Of a stretch of DNA of 64,000 bases, positions 8,403-18,885 are shown piece after piece. Both the position numbers and the translations under genes were made by a program. The DNA is from Streptomyces gelaticus (GTDB lineage: Bacteria > Actinomycetota > Actinomycetes > Streptomycetales > Streptomycetaceae), in assembly GCF_014649535.1 (NCBI RefSeq), contig NZ_BMTF01000007.1, forward strand, positions 1-64,000. Reading direction: 5' to 3'. The notes beneath the pieces are model-generated. The model was not told where the DNA came from, made no database searches, and saw only the letters and a program-made list of their open reading frames with translations. Numbering within the stretch: position 1 is the first letter of the stretch; every line of letters begins with the position of its first letter.

Positions 8403-9532
8403 GCACGGGCGGCCGCCCCGTTCCCGGGGAGCCGGCCTTCGACGACCCCGCACTCGCTCCGCGCTGGCGGGCCGCCCGGCGCGCTGTCCAGGACCATCTG
8501 CTGTCCGTGATCGCCGGGTCGCCGTGGGGCGACCAGTTGGTCCTGCGCGGCAGCCTCCCGCTCCAGGCGTGGGTGGGCGAGGCGGCACGGGAACCGGGCG
8601 ATCTGGACTGGATCGTGTACGGGCCGCTGCCGGAGGACTTCGTCGACCGTCTCGATCCCTACCCCTACGTCAACGGGATCGAGGCGGTCCAGCACTGGCC
8701 GGAAGCCGCGCACGGCGCGGCCGCTGCCGAGCTGTGGACGGACGAGGATTCCCACGAGACTGCCGGTGCCCGGCCCGTGCTCGCACCCGAGGGGCTGTGC
8801 TGGGTCGAGATCGAGGGGCCCGACGACATCGATCCGCCCTCCTCGCCCACCGAGGAGGTCGTCGCCGCCCTGGCGGCCGGGCCGCAGCCGCCCGAGGGGA
8901 TACGCATCGATCCGGGCCGGGTGACGTCGGACGGCGTGTGGATGTACCGGGAGTACGAGACGCCGGGCGTGCGGGTCGTCGTGCCCTGGCAGGCCGACGG
9001 GCTGCCACCGGGCGAGCTGCGGATGGACTTCGCCCAGGACGAGTGGCTGCCCCGGGCACCGGTGTGGACGGCCTGCCCACGCGGGGACGGCGGACCTCCG
9101 ACACCGGTCCGCACCGCGGACCCGGGGCTCTCGCTCGCCTGGAAGCTGCTGTGGCTCGCCGAGGACCAGGAGGCGGAGGGCCGGTCGGGGGCCAAGGACC
9201 TGTACGACGCGGTGCTGCTCGCGGAGTACGAGCGGACGCGGCTCCCGCCCCGGCTGCTGCACACCGTGCTCGGCCCGCACGCGGACGGCTTCACGCCCCG
9301 GACGGTGCTGGACTGGCTGGTGGACTGGTCCACGTTCCACGCCGCGCACCCGTGGGTGGACGGCGGTCCGGACCGGTTGCGGGAGCGGCTGGCCGCCGCG
9401 CTGCCGCGGCTGCTGGAGCGGAGCACTCCGCAGTCATGGCAGCCGGCCCGGCATGGCGCGGACGCGCCCTACGGCTGGACGCCGATCTCCCCGATCCCGG
9501 TGCCGAGCGCGGAGCAGTGCGCGGTGGACTGA
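8399..9532 (+). CDS. AbiEii/AbiGii-like nucleotidyltransferase
   Basis: A 377-residue protein with the nucleotidyltransferase motifs of the AbiEii/MenT group. The G-S motif (VLRGSLPLQAW) precedes the metal-binding GDLDW, a later acidic motif ELRMDFAQDE supplies a third carboxylate, and SLAWKLLWLAED followed by GAKDLYDAVLLAE matches the Lys/Asp motifs of the family. AbiEii proteins are toxins that modify RNA (for example tRNA 3' ends in MenT), normally paired with an AbiEi winged-helix antitoxin. Here the partner is an unrelated duplicated protein, and the protein is longer than usual. It starts at GTG 8399 overlapping the previous stop. Toxicity is inference; a housekeeping transferase is also possible. 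Confidence 0.8.
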   Translation: MSTGGRPVPGEPAFDDPALAPRWRAARRAVQDHLLSVIAGSPWGDQLVLRGSLPLQAWVGEAAREPGDLDWIVYGPLPEDFVDRLDPYPYVNGIEAVQHWPEAAHGAAAAELWTDEDSHETAGARPVLAPEGLCWVEIEGPDDIDPPSSPTEEVVAALAAGPQPPEGIRIDPGRVTSDGVWMYREYETPGVRVVVPWQADGLPPGELRMDFAQDEWLPRAPVWTACPRGDGGPPTPVRTADPGLSLAWKLLWLAEDQEAEGRSGAKDLYDAVLLAEYERTRLPPRLLHTVLGPHADGFTPRTVLDWLVDWSTFHAAHPWVDGGPDRLRERLAAALPRLLERSTPQSWQPARHGADAPYGWTPISPIPVPSAEQCAVD

Positions 9533-10509
9533 CCGGACTGGCCGGGGGCCGGCGTGACGTGCTCGCCGTCCGCGTCCGGGGACCAGCCGCAAGAGGCAAA
9601 ACATCACACTGTGTATGTGCTGTGGCGGTGTTCTCCACCGCGCGACCGGTCCGGCCCCGGCGTACGCTCGGAAGAATCCGATGGCCTGCGAACGGCCGGC
9701 ATCGGATGGCACCTGAACAGGCTCGACGGGCTTCGCGCCCGGCGGGTTCTACGAGGGAGGCGACGTGACCGGTCGACACAGCGGCACCCGCCGGGTCGCC
9801 TGGACGGCGGTCGTCGTGCTGGGACTCACCGGCGGGAGCGTCCTCGGCGGCGGCGCGGCCCGGGCGGACGACGGCAACGGCATCGAGAAACTCTCCGCGC
9901 AGCAGATCGCGGACCGCTCACGTGACGCCCTGCTGAGCGCCCGTTCCCTGCATATCGGCGTGCGCGGCGACCTGGGCGGCGACCTGCCGTCGATGACCCT
10001 GGAACTCACCCTGGACCGGGACGGGAACTGCAACGGATCGGTGGATCTCGGCCACAGTCAGGGCTCGGTCCAGATCGTGAAGCGCGGCGACGAGGTCTGG
10101 GTCAAGCCGGACGCGAACTTCTGGAAGAACCAGGTTCCGAGCGGTGGTTCGGCCTTCGCCGCGATCCTCAACGGCCGTTACATGAAGGGTTCGGCCGACG
10201 ACCCGCGGCTGCGCGGTGTGGCGAACGGCTGCGATCTGGACAACTTCCAGAAACTCGTCAGCAGCAACGCGAAGAACGACCGGGGGACGCTGAACAAGGG
10301 CAGGAAGACCACCCTCGACGGGGCTCCGGTGGTGCCGCTGACCAGGATGCGCGACGGCCAGACGCTGGTGATGTACGTCGCCGCCACGGGCAAGCCGTAC
10401 CCCGTCAGGATCACGGCTCAGGGCGGCGGGACGGACGCGGTCGTCGGCTTCTCGGCCTTCGACAAGCCGGTGCCCACGACCACACCGCCGCCGGACCAGA
10501 CGTACGACA

Positions 10510-12069
<1,560 letters not shown>

Positions 12070-12181
12070 GGCGGCTGGACCCTTCGCTCGGGAACGGTGC
12101 CGTGCGGGGCGGGGCGCGGGGAGTACGGGGCGCGCGGGGTACGGGGACGGGGGTGCGGACAACCGTGCGGGGAGGGGCGGG

Positions 12182-13183
12182 TCAGTCCGACAGGGCGGGG
12201 ATGATCTGCGCGCCGTAGGCGTCGATCGTCGCCTCCCGCGCGTCGTGCATGTCGTACACGGCGAACTGGTCCACGCCCAGATCGCGCAGGGCCCGCAGCT
12301 TCTCGATGTGCGCCTCGGCGGGGCCCAGCAGGCAGAACCGGTCGACGATCTCGTCGGGCACGAAGTTCGTGTCGGGGTTCCCGGCCCGGCCGTGGTGGCT
12401 GTAGTCGTAGCCCTGCCGGTCCTTGATGTAGGCGGTCAGAGCCTCGGGGACGAGCCCGGAGTGCGCGCCGTACCGGGAGACGAGGTCGGCGACGTGGTTG
12501 CCGACCATGCCGCCGAACCACCGGCACTGCTCGCGGGCGTGGTCGAGGTCGTCGCCCACGTAGGCGGGGGCGGCGACGCAGATCGTCACGGAGTCCGGGT
12601 CGCGGCCCGCCTCCGTCGCCGCGTCCCGTACCGCCTTGATCATCCACTCGGTGAGGAACGGGTCGGCGAGCTGGAGGATGAAGCCGTCGGCCTTCTGTCC
12701 GGCGAGGGCGAGTGCCTTCGGGCCGTATGCGCCCATCCAGACGGGCAGCCTGCCGTCCTTCACCCAGGGGATCCGGACCGGTTGCCCGTCGACGGTCGCC
12801 TCGCGTCCCTCGGCGAGGTCGCGGATGACGTCGATGGCCTCGCCGAGCCGGGCCAGGGTGTTGGGCTTGCGACCGGCGACGCGCATCGCCGAGTCGCCCC
12901 GTCCGATGCCGCAGACGGTGCGGTTGCCGTACATGTCGTTGAGGGTGGCGAAGGTGGAGGCGGTCACCTCCCAGGTGCGCGTGCCCGGGTTGGTGACCAT
13001 GGGGCCGACAATGAGGTGATCGGTGTGTTCCAGGATCCGGCTGTAGATGACGAACGGTTCCTGCCAGAGCACCGTCGAGTCGAAGGTCCATCCGTAGCGG
13101 AAACCGTTGCGTTCGGCGCGGCGCATCAGGCCGACGACGGCCGAGGCGGGCGGGTCGGTCTGGAGGACGAGTCCGAAGTCCAT
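12182..13183 (-). CDS. LLM-family (F420-type) oxidoreductase of the pyrimidine locus
   Basis: A 333-residue bacterial-luciferase-like TIM barrel, close to the group I know as TIGR03842. It opens with MDFGLVLQTDPPAS and carries VVGPMVTNPGTR-like core strands (IVGPMVTNPGTRTWE), GIGRGDSAMRVAG and PVWMGAYGPKALALAGQKAD. It sits between dihydropyrimidinase and the permease; its ATG is 12 bp after the hydA stop with AGGAG upstream, so it belongs to the operon. The reaction is not established. It may be the flavin/F420 step that makes dihydropyrimidine or reoxidises an intermediate, since no classical dihydropyrimidine dehydrogenase gene is present in the locus; this is inference. Confidence 0.9.
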   Translation of the reverse strand: MDFGLVLQTDPPASAVVGLMRRAERNGFRYGWTFDSTVLWQEPFVIYSRILEHTDHLIVGPMVTNPGTRTWEVTASTFATLNDMYGNRTVCGIGRGDSAMRVAGRKPNTLARLGEAIDVIRDLAEGREATVDGQPVRIPWVKDGRLPVWMGAYGPKALALAGQKADGFILQLADPFLTEWMIKAVRDAATEAGRDPDSVTICVAAPAYVGDDLDHAREQCRWFGGMVGNHVADLVSRYGAHSGLVPEALTAYIKDRQGYDYSHHGRAGNPDTNFVPDEIVDRFCLLGPAEAHIEKLRALRDLGVDQFAVYDMHDAREATIDAYGAQIIPALSD

Positions 13184-13194
13184 GACGGGTGCTC

Positions 13195-14595
13195 CTAGTC
13201 GAGGTACTGACAGGTGGCGCGCGGGGTGTAGCTGCCGTGTCCGGGTCGGCCGGTGAACTTCCTCTCGTCGATGACGACTTCACCGCGGGAGAGGACCGTT
13301 TCGACCTGGCCGGTGATCCGCCTTCCCTCGTACGCCGAGTAGTCGACGTTCATGTGGTGGGTCTCGGCGGAGATGGTCTGCTCGGCCGCCGGGTCATAGA
13401 TGACGACATCGGCGTCGGCGCCCGGGGCGATGGTGCCCTTCTTCGGGTAGAGGCCGAACATCCGGGCCGGGGAGGCGCAGGCGATCTCGATCCAGCGGCG
13501 GCGCGAGATGTGACCGTCCACGACCGCCTGGTGGAGGAGGTCCATCCGGTTCTCCACGCCGGGCATGCCGTTGGGGATCTTCGAGAAGTCGCCCCGGCCC
13601 ATCTCCTTCTGGCCGGAGAAGCAGAAGGGGCAGTGGTCGGTGGAGACGACCTGGAGTTCGTTGTTCCTGAGCCCCCGCCAGAGCGCTTCCTGGTGTTCCC
13701 TGGGCCGCAACGGGGTGGAGCAGACGTACTTGGCGCCCTCGAAGTCCGGCTCGGCGAGGTTGTCGGTGGACAGGAAGAGGTACTGCGGGCAGGTCTCGCC
13801 GAAGACCGGAAGTCCCTTGTGGCGGGCGGCGGCCACCTCGGCGACGGCCTCGTCCGCGGAGACGTGCACGACGTACAGCGGGGAACCGGCGACGCGGGCG
13901 AGCTGGATGGCGCGGTGGGTGGCCTCGGCCTCCAGCGCCACCTTGCGCACGTCGCCGTGGTAGCGGGGGTCGGTGCGTCCCTCGGCGAGGGCCTGTTCGA
14001 CGAGTACGTCGATGGCGATGCCGTTCTCCGCGTGCATCATGATCAGGCCGCCGTTGTGGGAGGCCCGTTGCATGGCACGCAGGATCTGGCCGTCGTTGCT
14101 GTAGAAGACGCCGGGATAGGCCATGAACAGCTTGAAGGAGGTCACGCCCTCCGACACCAGCAGGTCCATCTCCTTGAGCGTGGACTCGTTCACGTCGGAG
14201 AGGATCATGTGGAAGGCGTAGTCGATGGCGCATTTGCCGTCGGCCTTCGCGTACCAGGCGTCGAGACCCTCACGGACCGCGTGGCCCACGGACTGGATGG
14301 CGAAGTCGACGATCGTGGTGGTGCCGCCCCAGGCGGCCGCCCGGGTGCCGGTCTCGAAGGTGTCGGCGGCGTAGGTGCCGCCGAACGGCATCTCCATGTG
14401 GGTATGCGCGTCGACACCGCCCGGGATGACGTATTTGCCGGTGGCGTCGATCCTCCGGTCGGCGCTCCAGCTCTCGGCCGCGCCGCTGGCGTGTGCCGCG
14501 AGGGCCACGATGCGGCCGCCCTCGATGAGTACGTCGGCATGGATTTCGTCGGACGCGGTGATGACGAGACCACCGTGGATGACGGTGCGGCTCAT
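13195..14595 (-). CDS. hydA: Dihydropyrimidinase / D-hydantoinase
   Basis: A 466-residue cyclic amidohydrolase that opens dihydrouracil, dihydrothymine or 5-substituted hydantoins to N-carbamoyl amino acids. The metal centre is complete: HTH in GVDAHTHMEMP, the lysine to be carboxylated in GVTSFKLFMAYPG, histidines in MMHAENG and YVVHVSA, and aspartate in STDHCPF. C-terminal YDPAAEQTISAETHHMNVDY is typical of the family. ATG 14595 follows GAGGAGGGG. A 16-bp palindromic operator begins 28 bp upstream. It is the first gene of the operon hydA-LLM-permease and works with the beta-ureidopropionase and aminotransferase of the next operon. Confidence 0.95.
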   Translation of the reverse strand: MSRTVIHGGLVITASDEIHADVLIEGGRIVALAAHASGAAESWSADRRIDATGKYVIPGGVDAHTHMEMPFGGTYAADTFETGTRAAAWGGTTTIVDFAIQSVGHAVREGLDAWYAKADGKCAIDYAFHMILSDVNESTLKEMDLLVSEGVTSFKLFMAYPGVFYSNDGQILRAMQRASHNGGLIMMHAENGIAIDVLVEQALAEGRTDPRYHGDVRKVALEAEATHRAIQLARVAGSPLYVVHVSADEAVAEVAAARHKGLPVFGETCPQYLFLSTDNLAEPDFEGAKYVCSTPLRPREHQEALWRGLRNNELQVVSTDHCPFCFSGQKEMGRGDFSKIPNGMPGVENRMDLLHQAVVDGHISRRRWIEIACASPARMFGLYPKKGTIAPGADADVVIYDPAAEQTISAETHHMNVDYSAYEGRRITGQVETVLSRGEVVIDERKFTGRPGHGSYTPRATCQYLD

Positions 14596-14622
14596 GTACC
14601 CCTCCTCACTGTGGCGGAATGG

Positions 14623-14638
14623 GTCTACGCACGTAGAC
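14623..14638. promoter_or_regulatory. Palindromic operator of the hydA operon
   Basis: GTCTACGC ACGTAGAC is a perfect inverted repeat with 7-bp arms and a 2-bp centre, 28 bp upstream of the hydA start. A 14-of-16 match lies at 17253-17268 before the beta-ureidopropionase operon, and sequence on the far side (GTGCGT, then GAACGTA) is also conserved. It is likely bound by one regulator of pyrimidine catabolism; none is encoded in the locus. Confidence 0.7.
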
Positions 14639-15087
14639 AAGGTGCGTGATGAAGAACGTAGAAGTGGGCTACCCACTGTGGCAATACCGCTGCCGCCAAC
14701 CGCTGAAGACGTTTCTGTTTCATCCGCCCGGCACTCCACCGGCCCACAACCATGACGACGACTCACGCGGCGACCACGGTGAAGGGCACGAAGGTCACGG
14801 CCGAGCCGACGGCCGGCGGCGAGGCGCAGAAGCTGACCGGCACGACCAGGAAGGACAGCCCGGTCAGCTTCAGGACGACGGTGCGCCGGGGCGTTGCCGG
14901 GGCCCGCTGGACGTCACCGATGTGCGCTATGTGCCACCAGCACCTCGCGCACTACGGCGAGCTCGACCCGGTCCACGGCCTGGACCTGACCCGGCCGACC
15001 GGCCGGCCGGACCCCGCACCCACCGGCCGGGGCCCGGTCACCGTTCGCCCCTCCACCGCTCGGTCCGTCGGCCTCGGCCGACCTGCC
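14639..15087. other. Intergenic stretch with possible coding remnant
   Basis: Besides the operator flank (conserved GAACGTA at about 14654-14660) no intact gene is seen. On the minus strand the frame ending at TGA 14765-14763 has almost exclusively G/C third positions for about 60 codons and encodes a hydrophobic tail (LTGLSFLVVPVSFC), but it has no start codon after the upstream stop. It may be a decayed small gene or simply G+C bias. Confidence 0.3.
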
Positions 15088-16371
15088 TCAGCCGACCGAC
15101 CGGAGAGCCTCGGCCAGGACCTTCGCGCCCTCCTCCGCCTCCGTGATGGTCAGCGAGAGCGGTGGTGCGATCCGCAGCACGCTGGTGTTGTGGCCACCGC
15201 CCTTCCCGATGAGCAGACCGCCCTCGCGGGCCGCTTCGAGCACGGCCGAGGCCGCTTCCGGATGCGCCTCGTCGGTGCCGGGCTTCACCAGCTCGATGCC
15301 GATCATCAGCCCCCGGCCGCGCACTTCGCGTACGCACTCGGAGCCCGCGCCGATCGCCCGCAGCCGCTCGATCAGCAGACCGCCGACGCGCCGGGCGTTG
15401 CCCTGCAGATCGTGTTCGAGGAGGTAGGAGAGGTTGGCGAGACCGGCCGCCATGGTGACCGGGGAACCGCCGAAGGTCGAAATGGAGTTGGCGTCCAGGC
15501 AGTTCATGACGTCGGCCCGCGCCACCACACCACCGATCGACATGCCGTTGCCGATGCCCTTGGCGAAGGTGAGGATGTCCGGCGGCCCGTTCTGCCCGTG
15601 CGCCTGCCAGCCCCAGAAGTGTTCGCCGGTGCGGCCCCAGCCGGTCTGCACCTCGTCGGAGATCCACAGGACGCCGTGCCGCTCCAGGACCCGGCGGAAC
15701 GCCGCGTAGAGGCCGTCGGGCGGTGAGGTGAACCCCCCGACGCCCTGGATGGGTTCGGCGATCAGCGCGGCCGGTGTCCGGGTTTGCCCGAGCAGGTCCT
15801 CCAGATCGGCGACACACGCCTCGATGAACTCCGCGTCGCCGAGGTCCGCGTAAGGCCCCCGGGTGCGCACCCCGCCGTGCACATACAGCGTCTGGAGCGG
15901 CGACAGACTGGTCGGCGACCAGGCGTTGTTGCCGGTGATGGACACCGCGGAGAACGATCTGCCGTGGTAGCTGTTGCGCATCGCGAGGATCTGGTTCGAC
16001 CTGCGGTACGCGGTGGCGAGCAGCAGCGCCGTGTCGTTGGCCTCGGTGCCGGAGGTGGTGAAGAAGACCCGGGCGTCCGGGATGCCGGAGAGCGTGGCGA
16101 CGCGTTCGGCCAGCTCGACCATCGGCCGGTTGAGGTAGAGCGTGGAGCTGTGGATGATCCGGCCGGCCTGCTCGCCGACCGCCTTGGTCACCTCGGGCAG
16201 GGCGTGGGCGGTCATGGTGGTGAGGATGCCGCCGAAGAAGTCGAGGTAGCGCCTGCCGTCGGCGTCCCAGACGTGCCGGCCCTCGCCGTGGGTGATCTCC
16301 AGCGGGTGCTTGTAATAGAGGGCCAGCCAGTCGGGGCTGACGGCGCGGTGGCGATCGTGCAGGCTGCTCAC
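15088..16371 (-). CDS. Class III aminotransferase (beta-alanine / 3-aminoisobutyrate type)
   Basis: A 427-residue PLP enzyme of the acetylornithine/GABA/beta-alanine:pyruvate group. FFTTSGTEANDTALLLA is the cofactor-phosphate segment, LWISDEVQTGWGRTG holds the aspartate that pairs with the pyridine nitrogen, and ILTFAKGIGNG carries the Schiff-base lysine. In this locus it should transaminate beta-alanine or 3-aminoisobutyrate, the products of beta-ureidopropionase, to the semialdehyde. GTG 16371 overlaps the beta-ureidopropionase stop (GTGA), so the two are coupled; upstream in-frame codons would run into that gene. Confidence 0.92.
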   Translation of the reverse strand: MSSLHDRHRAVSPDWLALYYKHPLEITHGEGRHVWDADGRRYLDFFGGILTTMTAHALPEVTKAVGEQAGRIIHSSTLYLNRPMVELAERVATLSGIPDARVFFTTSGTEANDTALLLATAYRRSNQILAMRNSYHGRSFSAVSITGNNAWSPTSLSPLQTLYVHGGVRTRGPYADLGDAEFIEACVADLEDLLGQTRTPAALIAEPIQGVGGFTSPPDGLYAAFRRVLERHGVLWISDEVQTGWGRTGEHFWGWQAHGQNGPPDILTFAKGIGNGMSIGGVVARADVMNCLDANSISTFGGSPVTMAAGLANLSYLLEHDLQGNARRVGGLLIERLRAIGAGSECVREVRGRGLMIGIELVKPGTDEAHPEAASAVLEAAREGGLLIGKGGGHNTSVLRIAPPLSLTITEAEEGAKVLAEALRSVG

Positions 16372-17210
16372 GGCTCCATCAGTCCTTCGTACGCGTCGGG
16401 GCGGCGGTCCCGGTAGAATGCCCACTGCTGCCTGACCTCGTCGATGACACCGAAGTCGAGGTCACGGACGAGGAGTTCCTCCTCCTTGTCACTGGCGACC
16501 TCGCCGACGAACTGGCCGCGCGGGTCGACGAAGTAGCTGGTTCCGTAGAAGTCGTTGTCGCCGTACTCCTCCTGGCCGACGCGGTTGATCGCGGCGACGA
16601 AGTACTCGTTGGCGACGGCGGAAGCGGGCTGCTCCAGCTGCCAGAGGTAACCGGAGAGGCCACGCGATGTGGCGGACGGGTTGTACACCAACTGCGCGCC
16701 GTTGAGGCCGAGTTGACGCCAACCCTCGGGAAAGTGCCGGTCGTAGCAGATATAGACGCCGACCTTGCCGACCGCGGTGTCGAAGACCGGCCAGCCGACG
16801 TTTCCGGGCTTGAAGTAGTACTTCTCCCAGAACCCCTTGACCTGCGGGATGTGGTGCTTGCGGTACTTGCCGAGAAAGGAGCCGTCGGCATCGATCACGG
16901 CGGCGGTGTTGTAGTAGAAGCCGGACTGCTCGACCTCGAAGACCGGCACGACGATCACCATGCCGGTCTCGCGGGCGAGTTCCTGCATCCGGCGGACGGT
17001 CGGCCCGTCCGGGACGGCCTCGGCCCAGCGGTAGTGCTCGGGTTCCTGCACCTGGCAGAAGTAGGGGGCGTTGAACACCTCCTGGAAGCCGATGATCTGC
17101 GCACCCTGGCGGGCGGCCTCGCGCGCATGCTCCTCATGCTTGGCGATCATGGATTCGGTGTCGCCGGTCCAGGTCGCCTGGACGAGTGCGGCGCGAACGA
17201 CTGGGGACAT
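16368..17210 (-). CDS. Nitrilase-family beta-ureidopropionase (N-carbamoyl-beta-alanine amidohydrolase)
   Basis: A 280-residue CN-hydrolase. The Glu-Lys-Cys triad is visible: E in IGFQEVFNAPYF, K in KYRKHHIPQVKGFWEKYYF and C in VGVYICYDRHFPEG. The long HIPQVKGFWEKYYF segment is characteristic of beta-ureidopropionase rather than true nitrilases. It would release ammonia, carbon dioxide and beta-alanine (or 3-aminoisobutyrate) from the product of hydA. ATG 17210 follows AAGGAG. It heads the two-gene operon with the aminotransferase, and the shared palindromic operator starts 43 bp upstream. Confidence 0.93.
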   Translation of the reverse strand: MSPVVRAALVQATWTGDTESMIAKHEEHAREAARQGAQIIGFQEVFNAPYFCQVQEPEHYRWAEAVPDGPTVRRMQELARETGMVIVVPVFEVEQSGFYYNTAAVIDADGSFLGKYRKHHIPQVKGFWEKYYFKPGNVGWPVFDTAVGKVGVYICYDRHFPEGWRQLGLNGAQLVYNPSATSRGLSGYLWQLEQPASAVANEYFVAAINRVGQEEYGDNDFYGTSYFVDPRGQFVGEVASDKEEELLVRDLDFGVIDEVRQQWAFYRDRRPDAYEGLMEP

Positions 17211-17252
17211 GAGCTGCTCCTTCGACGCGGCGTCAGAGAGCCTCAACGCTTT

Positions 17253-17268
17253 TTCTACGCCCGTAGAC
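17253..17268. promoter_or_regulatory. Palindromic operator of the beta-ureidopropionase operon
   Basis: TTCTACGC CCGTAGAC matches the hydA operator at 14 of 16 positions (inner arms TCTACG/CGTAGA perfect). The following GTGCGT and GAACGTA are also shared with the hydA flank in the same order and nearly the same spacing, so both leftward promoters probably use the same regulator and promoter geometry. Confidence 0.7.
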
Positions 17269-17501
17269 ACGTGCGTAGAGGAGAACGTAAGCCCCGTCAC
17301 ACAGCGGGGCAAGACCATCACCGTGAACCGGCGGAGTCGATCATGTTTCACACCCGTGCGGTCCACACACCCGTCCGGCCGGCCGGACGGCGGCACCGAC
17401 GAGCGGGCGCCCCGCGCGGCTCCCGGGCCGCCGGACCCCCGAGCCGGTTTGTATTCTCGGCAGGCGCCCCCGTCCGAGCGGCACCTGCGAGAGGAAACAC
17501 C

Positions 17502-18770
17502 ATGACCACCGAGCTGAGCCCCGACGCCCTGTCCGGGCTCCTCGACCGGGCCCGTCGGGACTACCAGGACCTGGCGGGGCTGGGCCTCTCGCTCGACCTC
17601 ACCCGGGGCAAGCCGGCCCCCGAGCAGCTCGACCTCTCCGAGGACCTGCTGAGTCTGCCCGGCGGGCGGCACACTTCCGCCGACGGCACCGACGTACGCA
17701 ACTACGGCGGGCTGCAGGGGCTGCCCGAGCTCCGGGAGATCTTCGCCGGGGTGCTCCAGGTGCCGGCCGGCCAGCTGCTCGCGGCCGGGAACTCCAGCCT
17801 TGAGCTGATGCACGACTGCCTGGTGCACGCCCTGCTGAGCGTGGTGCCGGGCGCCGAATCGCGCTGGGTGGACCAGGAACGGATCGCGTTCCTGTGCCCG
17901 GTGCCCGGCTACGACCGGCACTTCGCACTCTGTGAGCGCTTCGGAATCGACATGATCCCGGTGCCGATGACCGCCGACGGCCCGGACATGGAGGCCGTGG
18001 AGCGGCTCGTCGCCGAGGACCCGACGGTCAAGGGCATCTGGTGCGTACCGAAGTACAGCAACCCGGACGGCGCCTGCTACAGCGACACGACCGTGGCCCG
18101 GCTCGCCTCGATGAGCACCGCCGCTCCCGACTTCCGGATCTTCTGGGACAACGCCTACGCCGCCCACCACCTCACCGACGAGCCCGTCGGGATCGCCGAT
18201 CTGCTCGCCGCCTGCGCCGCGGCCGGGAACCCGGACCGGGCGTTCGTGTTCGGCTCCACCTCGAAGATCACCGCGGCCGGCGCGGGCGTCGCGTTCTTCG
18301 GCTCGTCGCCCGCGAACCTCCAGTGGCTGCTCGGCAACAACGCCAGGCGTTCGATCGGCCCGGACAAGGTGAACCAGCTGCGGCACGTCATGTTCCTGCG
18401 CGACGCCGACGGGGTGCGGAGCCACATGGAGCGCCAGCGCGCCCTGCTGCAGCCCAAGTTCGAGGCGGTGGCCCGGATTCTGGACGCCGAGCTCGGCGGC
18501 ACCGGGCTCGCGGCCTGGACCTCGCCCAGGGGCGGGTACTTCGTCACCCTTCAGGTGCCGGACGGCTGCGCCAAGGAGGTCGTGCGCCGTGCCGCCGAGG
18601 CCGGCATCGTGCTGACCCCGGCCGGCGCCACCCACCCGTACGGCGACGACCCGCGCGACGCGGTCATCCGGATCGCGCCCAGCTACCCGGGGCTCGCGGA
18701 GCTGGAACAGGCGATCACGGGGCTCGCCGTCTGCGTCAGGCTCGTGGGGTACGAGCAGCTGGCACACTGA
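17502..18770 (+). CDS. Class I aminotransferase (aspartate/alanine type, MocR-like subgroup)
   Basis: A 422-residue fold-type I PLP aminotransferase. LDLTRGKPAPEQLDLSEDLL at the N terminus, the substrate arm GIWCVPKYSNPDGACYS, WDNAYAAHHL, and the lysine in FGSTSKITAAGAGVAFFGSS match the actinobacterial aspartate aminotransferase subgroup related to C. glutamicum AspT. ATG 17502 follows GAGAGGAAA. It is divergent from the beta-ureidopropionase operon with 291 bp between them, so it may simply be a neighbour. It probably moves amino groups between aspartate or alanine and 2-oxoglutarate. Confidence 0.9.
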   Translation: MTTELSPDALSGLLDRARRDYQDLAGLGLSLDLTRGKPAPEQLDLSEDLLSLPGGRHTSADGTDVRNYGGLQGLPELREIFAGVLQVPAGQLLAAGNSSLELMHDCLVHALLSVVPGAESRWVDQERIAFLCPVPGYDRHFALCERFGIDMIPVPMTADGPDMEAVERLVAEDPTVKGIWCVPKYSNPDGACYSDTTVARLASMSTAAPDFRIFWDNAYAAHHLTDEPVGIADLLAACAAAGNPDRAFVFGSTSKITAAGAGVAFFGSSPANLQWLLGNNARRSIGPDKVNQLRHVMFLRDADGVRSHMERQRALLQPKFEAVARILDAELGGTGLAAWTSPRGGYFVTLQVPDGCAKEVVRRAAEAGIVLTPAGATHPYGDDPRDAVIRIAPSYPGLAELEQAITGLAVCVRLVGYEQLAH

Positions 18771-18885
18771 CCCCGCGCGTCAACTCCTGCCACTTTTCTT
18801 CCCGTTCGGGTGATATGCGTTGATTCGGGAGGATTCCGGGTCGGTCTGGGCACGCTCCAGGCGACCGAATCCGGAAGGGGATGTG

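Noticed and set aside
5949..8588. Continuation of the phosphatase frame upstream to 8588, giving a 1,717-codon frame
   Set aside because: The extension is antisense to the amidase's own strand neighbours and to the duplicated-protein gene, overlaps the amidase gene in another frame and has no recognisable domain.
14752..15726. Plus-strand open frame starting MTTTHAATTVKG
   Set aside because: No ribosome site, runs deep into the antisense of the aminotransferase gene, and no family resemblance.
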